From NCBI GenBank assembly GCA_025459125.1, contig JALORE010000029.1, forward strand, positions 1-64,000: DNA of 64,000 nucleotides, in the 5' to 3' direction. Position 1 is the stretch's first letter, and every line of letters starts with the position of its first letter. Made by a program: the position numbers and the translations under genes. The notes beneath the pieces are model-generated. The model ran no database searches. It was not told the origin of the DNA and saw only the letters and a program-made list of their open reading frames with translations. This stretch comes from Planctomycetota bacterium. Lineage in GTDB: Bacteria > Planctomycetota > Phycisphaerae > Sedimentisphaerales > Anaerobacaceae. This document shows, in pieces, positions 33,586-40,865 of the stretch.

Positions 33586-33904
33586 CAAGATGACGGCGCT
33601 CAGGGCCGAGGCCGCCAGAAAAGACGGCAAGGACAAGAAGGTCATCAAGAAGGACCGGGCCCCGGAGAAGGCAACAACCGGTCCGACGAAGGTGAAGAAG
33701 GCCCCGGAGGCTGCGGTCGAGGCCGGCAAGCAGGACGCCTCCGCGAAAGCCATCAAGAAGAAGCCGGCGGCCCAACCTGATTACGACGCCATCGGCAGAG
33801 AGCTCAAGGCCGCCGTGCAGGCGGGCAAGCTGACGAAGGAAGAAGCCAAGGCGAAGTGGGAGGCGCTCAAGAAAGAGGCCGCCGGAGACAAGGATAAGAA
33901 TTAG
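33529..33904 (+). pseudogene. Out-of-frame C-terminal continuation of the M56 protein
   Basis: Skipping one G in TGGGGAGG at about 33528 restores the repeat: AIW then EELQAQVRAGELTKEQARDK, matching the preceding unit AIWEKLQAQVRAGELTKEQAREK. The frame then runs through Lys/Ala-rich linkers to DYDAIGRELKAAVQAGKLTK and ends KKEAAGDKDKN. The restored protein would be about 562 residues. It may be a true frameshift, a slippage site or an assembly error in a G run. Confidence 0.75.
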
Positions 33905-33972
33905 GGTGCCGCCTGATACGCTGTGCCATACGGGTGTTTGCGTGCTGACTGGCAAATCAACGAGGTGACCTG

Positions 33973-36657
33973 ATGAAGACGATGCCGGCCATGATGTTAA
34001 GCTTGTCCCTCTTGGCGGTCCTATCCTTCAGTGACTCTGTCGTGCAGGCCCAAGCGAAAGTCTCCCAAGGTTGGGCCATGGCCGGGGCCAATCCGCAGCG
34101 GACTTCGTGGGTGCCCGAGGCTGCCCCCGGACTGCTGAAGCCGCTCTGGGTCAAGCCCGTCGAGCCCTATATCGCGCAGAAGGTGCAGATCGTCGCGGCC
34201 TCGGGAACCCTGTTCCTTTCCACCGCGCGGGGACTGTACGCGTTCGACGCGGCTACGGGCGCCCAGCGCTGGGTTTATCCCACCGAGCTTCCCCTGGGGC
34301 ACTCTCCGACGTATGTCGACGGCCGGCTCTACGTGGGCGGACTGGATCGCAAGATCCACGCCCTCGACGCCGATACCGGCGCGGGGCTTTGGACCTTCAG
34401 CGCCACGGGGGGATTCCACACCAGTCCGCTGGTCGTCGAGGGACGCGTCTACGCCGGCAGCCGTGACGGCTGTATGTATGCGGTCCAGGCGGGGACCGGA
34501 GCGTTGGTATGGAAGCACCCCACCGGGGGACAAATCCTGCAATCCGCCGCGTACCAGGACGGCGTCATCTTGTTTGGCTCGCAGGACGCGCATGCGTATG
34601 CCCTGGACGCCCGGACCGGGACGCAGGTCTGGCGCTCGGAGAAGCTGCCCGGTATGGGCTGGCATTCCTGGTGGCCCGTGATTTACCGGGACGTGGTCCT
34701 GTTCACCCGAACCGAGGTCGAAAAGGGCCTGGTGGGGTTCCAGAACGATTGGCTGTTCTCAAAGAGCAAGACCGCGAAGAACCTGCCGGGAATTCGAGGA
34801 ACCGAGCCGGGCGACTGGGTGGCGGAAACGCCCACGGTCGATCTTCGCACCAACCCGAACGGCGGCACGATCTCGGACTGGTTCGAGCAGTATCCATGGC
34901 GACGAAGCCTGATCGTCCTGGACCGTAAGACCGGCAAGGAAGTCGCCTTCGACCTGGATCAGGATGGAACCACGGATGCCGCCCCGATGCTGTGGGCGTG
35001 GACCCATGCCGGGACGTGTTACCCCCCGCTGGTCAGCGGTTACGATCATGTGATCTACTTCCGCAGTATCAGTCACGCCGTCGGGTCCAGCATCCCGGGG
35101 GCGGTGCTGGTTGGCTGGAAATACGGCACGCCTTTCTTGAGCCTGCCGGTTTCGCAGATGTCGGGCCAGAGCGGCTTCTGGCCCGGCGACGAGCCGGTGG
35201 GGATCTCGGCGGGCGGGAGCTGCGTCTATTGGAACCTGTGCAACGACCGCTACGTGGGCAGCGCGGACCTGTCCGTCGCCAACACGTCCTTTCCCGACCC
35301 TGACGGCCGCCGGCAGTGGCGGCACATGACCGGCGATGGATTCAAGACGAGCAGCCTGCCGGCCGGCTACAATAGCCAGGTCTCCCCGTATCTCTGGAGC
35401 GTCGGCCCCGCGAACATCAAGCCCATGTATTGGGCGCACGGCGACAACGTCGGGCCGACGATCTACGACGGACGAATGTACGTGCAGCGCGGCAACGCCA
35501 TCGTTGCTTTCAGTCCTGACGGCCCGGGCAGCAGCGCTCCGGTCTTGCCGGTAGCGCGGATCGCTCCCGGAGGAACTGGACCCGAGCCTCTTTCGGAAAC
35601 GGAACTCCGCGCGCGGCTGGCGACGGAGGTGCGGAACATTCTCGACCAGGGGCACTTGATGGCCGGTTTTGCCAAGATCGGTCTCATCGATTTCCGCACG
35701 GTGAACAGCCTGGGCGATTATCTGCTCCATTATTGGCACAATCCCGCGGACATGCTGCTGGTGTTGCTGCAGGCGTTGCCGCACCTGCCGCCCGACATGC
35801 AGGACCAGGTGCGTCAGTATCTTCAGAAGGAATACACCACCTTTCCTCCGTACCAGTACACACACATCGGGTTCAGGGACGGAGCGCCGCGTGAGCCCTT
35901 CGCGTATCCGCCCTCCACGTCCCGAGCCATCGACCACGATTTCGGGCCTCTGACGGGCAATTCCTTCCGCGGCTGGAGCAAGCCGCCTCACAACGTCTAT
36001 GCCATGTGGAAATACGCCCAAGCGGGTCTGGCCGACGCGGCCACGGTGTTCCAGCAAGCCTCCGGCGTGATCGGTGCCACCCCGCCCGACCCCTATCTCC
36101 AGGCGTTTCCGCACGTGCACAACGCCTATATCGCGGGCCATGTGGGCTACGTCGAATTGGCCAAAATGGCGGGCCGGCCCCATGCCGCGCAACAGCAGGA
36201 GTTGAATCGCCTGCTGGAGCTTCGGGCCCGGACGTTCCGCTGGGACGTGCCGGCGGACACCGGCAATGCGGGAAGCGATCAATACTTCTACACCTTGATC
36301 ACGGCGTGGAACTTCATGCATCTGGTCCCGGAGTTGGCGGACTATCTGCGGCAGAACGCGCTCGTGAAGGTCCAGGACGCCATCGAGCGCTACACCCGCA
36401 TGGCGCCGTATTGGATGGTCGGCCACAACGAAGAAGTGCAGCACGAGAATGGGATCACGCCCCTCTACCAGACCCACGCCCTGTTCCAGGCCAAGGCTCA
36501 GATTCTCCGGGTGTCCCGCGACGCATTGGCCCAGGTCCTGGATACGCCGCTGGTCCCCGCGGGGGATCTCTTCTACTTGCAGGATCTCCTGGCCGCCCTG
36601 GAGGCCCCCGCCACGAGTTCCGGCGGCCCAGAGCAGCCGCCGGCCCAGGCCAAGTAG
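33973..36657 (+). CDS. Secreted PQQ-type beta-propeller protein
   Basis: 894 residues with a signal peptide (MMLSLSLLAVLSFSDSVVQA). The first 400 residues form propeller blades: GLYAFDAATGAQRWVYPTEL, KIHALDADTGAGLWTFSATG, CMYAVQAGTGALVWKHPTGG, HAYALDARTGTQVWRSEKLP. The last 350 residues, beginning about LSETELRARLATEVRNILDQ, are alpha-helical and of unknown family. Probably an envelope or extracellular protein; no enzymatic motif was identified. It follows the M56 gene after 68 bases (from 33904) and may be its target. A strong terminator follows. Confidence 0.82.
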   Translation: MKTMPAMMLSLSLLAVLSFSDSVVQAQAKVSQGWAMAGANPQRTSWVPEAAPGLLKPLWVKPVEPYIAQKVQIVAASGTLFLSTARGLYAFDAATGAQRWVYPTELPLGHSPTYVDGRLYVGGLDRKIHALDADTGAGLWTFSATGGFHTSPLVVEGRVYAGSRDGCMYAVQAGTGALVWKHPTGGQILQSAAYQDGVILFGSQDAHAYALDARTGTQVWRSEKLPGMGWHSWWPVIYRDVVLFTRTEVEKGLVGFQNDWLFSKSKTAKNLPGIRGTEPGDWVAETPTVDLRTNPNGGTISDWFEQYPWRRSLIVLDRKTGKEVAFDLDQDGTTDAAPMLWAWTHAGTCYPPLVSGYDHVIYFRSISHAVGSSIPGAVLVGWKYGTPFLSLPVSQMSGQSGFWPGDEPVGISAGGSCVYWNLCNDRYVGSADLSVANTSFPDPDGRRQWRHMTGDGFKTSSLPAGYNSQVSPYLWSVGPANIKPMYWAHGDNVGPTIYDGRMYVQRGNAIVAFSPDGPGSSAPVLPVARIAPGGTGPEPLSETELRARLATEVRNILDQGHLMAGFAKIGLIDFRTVNSLGDYLLHYWHNPADMLLVLLQALPHLPPDMQDQVRQYLQKEYTTFPPYQYTHIGFRDGAPREPFAYPPSTSRAIDHDFGPLTGNSFRGWSKPPHNVYAMWKYAQAGLADAATVFQQASGVIGATPPDPYLQAFPHVHNAYIAGHVGYVELAKMAGRPHAAQQQELNRLLELRARTFRWDVPADTGNAGSDQYFYTLITAWNFMHLVPELADYLRQNALVKVQDAIERYTRMAPYWMVGHNEEVQHENGITPLYQTHALFQAKAQILRVSRDALAQVLDTPLVPAGDLFYLQDLLAALEAPATSSGGPEQPPAQAK

Positions 36658-36689
36658 TTCCTGTCGCTCCGAAATCCTGACCAAGGACC

Positions 36690-36722
36690 AGGCCGGACCG
36701 ACAGGGGTCCGGCCTTCTTTTT
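36690..36722 (+). terminator. Rho-independent terminator after the propeller gene
   Basis: AGGCCGGACC, six-base loop, GGTCCGGCCT, then TCTTTTT. Perfect ten-base stem. Confidence 0.88.
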
Positions 36723-36756
36723 GCGGCGCTCCGCTCCCCCCAGAACTCATTAGAAT

Positions 36757-36801
36757 AAAAGCCCTGCCTGGGCGTAGTATAGGGTGAGAATGATCGTTCT
36801 T
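36757..36801 (+). promoter_or_regulatory. Promoter and operator-like dyad of an ECF operon
   Basis: AAAAGCC (36757-36763), 14 bases, TATAGG (36778-36783; TAGTAT overlaps), then the dyad AGAATGATCGTTCTT (36787-36801). It matches the control region at 29903-29947 in order and spacing. Confidence 0.5.
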
Positions 36802-36824
36802 GCGACCGCGCGGGCAGGCAGCCG

Positions 36825-37373
36825 ATGTTCGACGACCAACGACTGAAGTGGAAGTTCAAACGGGGCAGCGATGAGGCGTTGACGCTCATCTATGAGAAGT
36901 ACCTCGACTCGATGCTGACCCTGGCTCTGGGTCTGCTCAATGACGCGGCCGCGGCGGAGGATGTCGTGCAGGATGTCTTTGTCGCCTTCGCCCAGTCCCG
37001 CCGGAGTTTTCAGATGTGGGGCAGCCTCAGCGGTTACCTGGCGACCAGTGTCGTCAACCGCGCCCGCGATTACCAGAGGCGCCGGCGGCGCCACGCTCGC
37101 CTGGGTCCGGAGTTGCATACCGGCGCCGAGCCGGCGGACCCCGGGCAGGCGGTGATCCTCAGCGAGCAGGCGCGTCTGCTCCAGGAGGCGGTCGCCCAGT
37201 TGCCCGACGAGCAGCGGGAAGTCGTGCTGCTGCGGCTGAAGGCGGACATGAAGTTCCGGGACATCGCCAGGCTGCAGCAGACGTCCATCAACACCGTTCT
37301 GAGCCGGTACCGGTACGGTTTGGAGCGCTTACGATCCTTGTTGGACGGCGAGGTAGAGAAATGGGGTCGATAA
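36825..37373 (+). CDS. ECF sigma factor
   Basis: 182 residues, MFDDQRLKWKFKRGSDEALT, region 2 IYEKYLDSMLTLALGLLNDA then AEDVVQDVFVAFAQSRRSFQ, region 4 EQREVVLLRLKADMKFRDIA then TSINTVLSRYRYGLERLRSL. Nearest relative in the window is the 29966 protein. The stop overlaps the next gene by 13 bases. AGGCAGCCG precedes the ATG. Confidence 0.92.
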   Translation: MFDDQRLKWKFKRGSDEALTLIYEKYLDSMLTLALGLLNDAAAAEDVVQDVFVAFAQSRRSFQMWGSLSGYLATSVVNRARDYQRRRRRHARLGPELHTGAEPADPGQAVILSEQARLLQEAVAQLPDEQREVVLLRLKADMKFRDIARLQQTSINTVLSRYRYGLERLRSLLDGEVEKWGR

Positions 37374-38200
37374 GAAGTATCGAAGAAGCTATTCGGAGCA
37401 GATTCAGCGTTGCCGCCGGTCCGGGGTTGCACGAGCGTGTGCTCGCCCGGGTCCGGCGTGCCCAGGAACAATCCAAGGTGACAACGCCGGCTCCCAAGCC
37501 GGTTACAGGGAGAACCATTATGAGAAGTCCGATAGTCAAACTGGGTATCGCCGCGGTGCTCATCGCCGTGTTGGGTGTGGGGATCATGGAGTTCATCGGC
37601 ACCGGCAGCCCGTCCGGCGTGGTCTGGGCCGAGGTCGCCAAGAATGTGGAGGCAAGCCCGAGCGTCATCTTCCGGGCCAGATCGACCGGTTCGCGCGATC
37701 CGAATGACGACTGGCCCAAGGCCTACAGGACCTTCTGGCGTTCTGCGACGCTCGATCGTGCAGACTGGTATCGAAATGGTCAGATCCATCGTACGATCTT
37801 CACGAATCTGGATACGAAGACCCTGACGGGGGTGCTCCACGATCACAAGAGGTACACCAAGGAAGCCCTGAGCGAGGAGCGGGTCCAGAGCGCGCGAGCG
37901 CAGAAGGGTTGGACCGACCCTCAGGATTTGATCAACATGGCCCTGTCTGTCGAACACCGTACGTTGGGCCAGAAGACGATCGACGGCGTGCTCTGCGAGG
38001 GCATCGAAGCGGCGGGCCCGGACGGCTCTACCGGGCGGATCTGGGTCGCCGTGGAAACGGGCTACCCCGTCGTCATAGAATTCGAGGGCACCAAGGGAGG
38101 CACGCGTACTACGGGCACGCTGGACCAGTTCCGGTGGAACGCGGACCTGCTGGCCGAGGGTATCGAGCCGGGAATCCCCGCCGGCTACGACCCCTTGTAG
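37361..38200 (+). CDS. Single-pass membrane protein, putative anti-sigma factor
   Basis: 279 residues. Cytoplasmic N-terminus of 53 residues with the helix LHERVLARVRRAQEQS, then RTIMRSPIVKLGIAAVLIAVLG as the membrane segment, and an extracytoplasmic part (AEVAKNVEASPSVIFRARST ... TIDGVLCEGIEAAGPDGS). The C-terminal half resembles the lipoprotein-carrier-like fold (outer-membrane lipoprotein/LolA type) often seen in such regulators, a weak similarity. It overlaps its ECF gene. An internal start lies at 37520. Confidence 0.75.
   Translation: MGSIRSIEEAIRSRFSVAAGPGLHERVLARVRRAQEQSKVTTPAPKPVTGRTIMRSPIVKLGIAAVLIAVLGVGIMEFIGTGSPSGVVWAEVAKNVEASPSVIFRARSTGSRDPNDDWPKAYRTFWRSATLDRADWYRNGQIHRTIFTNLDTKTLTGVLHDHKRYTKEALSEERVQSARAQKGWTDPQDLINMALSVEHRTLGQKTIDGVLCEGIEAAGPDGSTGRIWVAVETGYPVVIEFEGTKGGTRTTGTLDQFRWNADLLAEGIEPGIPAGYDPL
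37507..37522 (+). promoter_or_regulatory. Internal Shine-Dalgarno and ATG in the anti-sigma-like gene
   Basis: AGGGAGAACCATTATG: GGAG seven bases before an in-frame ATG (37520) starting MRSPIVKL at the membrane helix. The codons are GGG AGA (Gly-Arg). Confidence 0.5.
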
Positions 38201-38237
38201 TCGCAGACGATTCGCTGCACAAGACGATTCTTCCCAC

Positions 38238-38265
38238 GGCCGGGCCGCTTGGCCCGGCCTTCTTC
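38238..38265 (+). terminator. Rho-independent terminator after an ECF operon
   Basis: GGCCGGGCC, GCTT loop, GGCCCGGCC, then TTCTTC. Perfect nine-base stem, modest T tract. Confidence 0.8.
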
Positions 38266-38344
38266 ATGCGCCTCCACTTCTCTGCGCGAGCGGTCCTTTA
38301 GAGCATCTAACACCATGACCGCTCCACAGATGGCCCCCGCTCCT

Positions 38345-38417
38345 TGTCATTCCCGCGCAGGCGGGCCTCCATTCGCGCCTCGATGTTTACTGGCCCCCCG
38401 CCTGCGCGGGGGTGACA
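38345..38417. repeat. TGTCATTCCCGCGC family repeat, copy 2
   Basis: Starts TGTCATTCCCGCGCAGGCGG and ends CCTGCGCGGGGGTGACA, with TGTTTACTGG in the middle. Opposite orientation to the copy at 3600-3696. Confidence 0.75.
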
Positions 38418-38504
38418 AGAGGGGGACGAGCACGCATTCTGTTGGAGGCTCTAGTTGCGGCCGCAGGCCGCACTGGCATATTTCCATCATCCGTCCTTGA
38501 TACT

Positions 38505-38549
38505 AAAACCCCGGGTCTGGGTGTGCTATAAGAGAAGGAAGATCTTTCT
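38505..38549 (+). promoter_or_regulatory. Promoter-like region of an ECF operon
   Basis: AAAACCCC (38505-38512), 14 bases ending GTGTGC, TATAAG (38527-38532), then AGAAGGAAGATCTTTCT, a looser dyad than in the two related operons. Confidence 0.45.
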
Positions 38550-38557
38550 GGAGTTCG

Positions 38558-39124
38558 ATGCGTTCGATGATGGAAGACCGGCTCCTCCTCTGGACGTTCA
38601 AACGCGGCAGCCCCGATGCCCTGCGGCGGGTCTATGAGAAGTACAAGAACGACCTGCTGAAGCTGGCCGTCGCGCTGGTGACCGACGTCAACACTGCTGA
38701 GGACGTGGTGCAGGACGTGTTCGTGTGCTTCGCCCAGTCGGCGGCGCGGATTGGTATCACGGGCGATCTGCGGAAGTACCTGGTGACCTGCGTCGCCAAC
38801 CGGATTCGCAACCGGCGTCGCGATCAACAAAGGCACGAAGCCATCGGTCTCGACGGCGCGGAGAGCCTGGTCTGCGGGTTCCGCCGGCCGGAACAGTGGG
38901 CCATCCTGAATGAGCAACTGCGGCTCCTGAGCGGGGCGCTGGCCCAGCTGCCCTATGAACAACGGGAAGTGGTCAGCCTCCATACGCAGGGCGACCTGAC
39001 GTTCCGCGAGATCGCCGCGATTCAGAAAGCCCCGATCAATACCGTCCAAGGCCGATACCGGTATGGCATGAGCAAACTGCGGTCCCTTTTGAATGGTGAG
39101 CTCGATAATGAGACCGGCGGATAA
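38558..39124 (+). CDS. ECF sigma factor
   Basis: Up to 188 residues. MRSMMEDRLLLWTFKRGSPD: by comparison with its paralogues the ATG at 38567 or 38570 may be the true start. Region 2 is RVYEKYKNDLLKLAVALVTD then AEDVVQDVFVCFAQSAARIG; region 4 is YEQREVVSLHTQGDLTFREI then PINTVQGRYRYGMSKLRSLL. The stop overlaps the following gene by 17 bases. Confidence 0.9.
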   Translation: MRSMMEDRLLLWTFKRGSPDALRRVYEKYKNDLLKLAVALVTDVNTAEDVVQDVFVCFAQSAARIGITGDLRKYLVTCVANRIRNRRRDQQRHEAIGLDGAESLVCGFRRPEQWAILNEQLRLLSGALAQLPYEQREVVSLHTQGDLTFREIAAIQKAPINTVQGRYRYGMSKLRSLLNGELDNETGG

Positions 39125-40334
39125 CATAAAGCGCTTCATCGACAAGGCAGCGGTCAGCACCCATCCCCACGCGGACGAAGCCGTGCTGGAGGCGGTGCTG
39201 GCCGCCCAGAGGAAGGCAACAGACAAGACCTCGGCCGCCACCCGGCCGAGCCTGAGGAGTATTGCTATGAGAAGTCCCATCACAACCCTGGCCGCGGCGG
39301 CTGTCGTCGTGGCGGCCGTGGTGCTATTCATCGGCCTCTGGGACAAGTCGGCCCCGGCGGCTTATGCCCTCGACATGACGATCGAGGCCAATCAGAGCGT
39401 TCGCTGGCTGCACATCAAGAACTTCACGATCGGTCATGCCGAACCCCGGGAGGGGTGGATCGAATTCGGCGCGGATGGGCAGGCCCGCCGGGCACGCTCG
39501 CAAGTGCCGGACTGGGCCAGCCCCGTGGAGGGCGCCTGGGTGCTCGCCTGGAAGGACGACACCGTGCAAAGGTGGACCAAGAAAGAGAACCGGCTGATGA
39601 TCGCGAAGGCGGGCAATGTACGGGAGCAACTGACCGCCGTGCTGCAAGAGCTCGACCCCAGGCAGATCGTCGCCCACATTGCCGACCTGGAGCAACGGGG
39701 CCAGGTCGAGATCGTCACCGAGGAGCCGCCCGACAAAACCAAGCCGATCGTCGTGACCGTCACGTACCTGCCCGGCAGCGACAAGCCCGGCCGGCGCAAG
39801 GTCCTGGCCGTCGATCCGGTGACGAAGCTCGTCAACACGATCGGGCTCTACGAGTTCCAGGATGGTCAGTACCGTCAGGAAGGCACGATCGAGTTGCGGG
39901 AGTACAACCAACCGATTGACCCCAAGAGGTTCGACCTGACCAGCGAGGCGCCCCCGAGCGCGCAACGTCTCGACCTGTCGGCCACGAACCTCGGCTTTCC
40001 CCAGGGCCTGCTCAATGATGAGCAGGCGGCCACGGAAACGGTCCGCGCCTTCTTCGAAGCCCTGATCGATCAGGACTACGAGGAGGCCGGCCGACTGATC
40101 CCCATCGGTACCGCCGCCCTGAAGGAGCACTTCGGCAAGGCGAAGGTCCTGCGGATCGTCTCCGTCGGACCGGCGACGCCCACGGCCCAATCGCAGGACA
40201 AGGAACTGACCGTACCCTGCACGATCGAGTACGAGGAGGACGGCAAGAAAGCCACGATCACGCTCCAGGGTATCCGGGTCGGGGAGCTGCCCCAACAGCC
40301 GGGCCGCTGGATCATCCAAACCCTCGGGGACTGA
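39108..40334 (+). CDS. Single-pass membrane protein, putative anti-sigma factor
   Basis: 408 residues from the ATG at 39108. Cytoplasmic N-terminus of 53 residues with HADEAVLEAVLAAQRK, membrane segment ITTLAAAAVVVAAVVLFIGL, then an extracytoplasmic region. The latter has a LolA-like beta-sheet pattern (VRWLHIKNFTIGHAEPREGW ... VLAVDPVTKLVNTIGLYEF) and a C-terminal NTF2-like segment (TETVRAFFEALIDQDYEEAG). It shares the RSPIT-LAAAA pre-membrane motif with its paralogues. An internal start lies at 39267. Confidence 0.75.
   Translation: MRPADNIKRFIDKAAVSTHPHADEAVLEAVLAAQRKATDKTSAATRPSLRSIAMRSPITTLAAAAVVVAAVVLFIGLWDKSAPAAYALDMTIEANQSVRWLHIKNFTIGHAEPREGWIEFGADGQARRARSQVPDWASPVEGAWVLAWKDDTVQRWTKKENRLMIAKAGNVREQLTAVLQELDPRQIVAHIADLEQRGQVEIVTEEPPDKTKPIVVTVTYLPGSDKPGRRKVLAVDPVTKLVNTIGLYEFQDGQYRQEGTIELREYNQPIDPKRFDLTSEAPPSAQRLDLSATNLGFPQGLLNDEQAATETVRAFFEALIDQDYEEAGRLIPIGTAALKEHFGKAKVLRIVSVGPATPTAQSQDKELTVPCTIEYEEDGKKATITLQGIRVGELPQQPGRWIIQTLGD
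39254..39269 (+). promoter_or_regulatory. Internal Shine-Dalgarno and ATG in the anti-sigma-like gene
   Basis: GAGGAGTATTGCTATG: GGAG seven bases before an in-frame ATG (39267) starting MRSPITTLAAAAVVVA. The codons are AGG AGT (Arg-Ser). Confidence 0.55.
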
Positions 40335-40363
40335 CCCCCCTTCCCACAGGCCACGTCGTCTCC

Positions 40364-40397
40364 AAGGCCAAGCCCCTGCGGCTTGGCCTTTTCTCTT
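40364..40397 (+). terminator. Rho-independent terminator after an ECF operon
   Basis: AAGGCCAAGCC, five-base loop, GGCTTGGCCTT, then TTCTCTT. Perfect 11-base stem. Confidence 0.88.
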
Positions 40398-40411
40398 GCG
40401 CGGGAAATGTA

Positions 40412-40440
40412 TTGACAAATGACAATTAGTTTAGTATAAT
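40412..40440 (+). promoter_or_regulatory. Perfect consensus sigma-70 promoter
   Basis: TTGACA (40412-40417), exactly 17 bases, TATAAT (40435-40440), in an A/T-rich island inside GC-rich DNA. It is the only full-consensus promoter noticed here. No convincing gene starts within the next 400 bases. Confidence 0.85.
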
Positions 40441-40865
40441 ATACACCCAAATATGGTGGATCGCGGAATGGAGACCATCGCTTCGACGTGGCTGGTCACG
40501 AACGGCCCAGAGCCGTCACCCAAAATCCCGTATGGTTCAGAAGCCAGCCGTCCGGTGTCACGTTGGAGGAGATGCCACGTGTTCCGCCAAGCAAGGCCGA
40601 GACGGCCTCTTGACGGATGGGCGGGTTGTCGGAAGGAAAACGCGTTGGGGCGGTATACTAAACGACCGGCTCGTACGTGGTACAGGGGAAGACGGCCGTT
40701 GGGAACGTGCGGGCAGGCCCGCGCGACCCGGTCTTGTTGGAGGCGGGGCCTGAAAATGGTAGAATGGGTAATATGCTCATTGTCCTGTCACGTTTGAGGT
40801 CCGGGGAACGGTCCCTGGTGCTTGCCACCCCAGACAGAAGGCCGGGCGGCAGGTCGCCTGGCATC
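40441..40865 (+). other. Long leader or possible non-coding RNA downstream of a consensus promoter
   Basis: Open frames here have no ribosome site and no protein-like features. A small hairpin AGGCCG-AGA-CGGCCT lies at 40594-40608, about 150 bases from the expected start point, with no T-run. A second -10-like TATACT is at 40654-40659. It is either the leader of the beta-helix gene or an independent RNA; no known RNA family could be recognised. Confidence 0.4.

Noticed and set aside
31832-33904. Beta-lactam resistance module (BlaI/BlaR1)
   Set aside because: The M56 protein has no penicillin-binding sensor domain and no beta-lactamase gene is near; such pairs are general switches in this phylum.
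33973-36657. Quinoprotein (PQQ-dependent) dehydrogenase
   Set aside because: The blades match the PQQ-like repeat, but no cofactor or active-site signature was recognised; also rejected for 12693-14285.
40453-40797. Short open frame after the consensus promoter
   Set aside because: No ribosome site, no recognisable protein features, and it overlaps the likely leader of the beta-helix gene.
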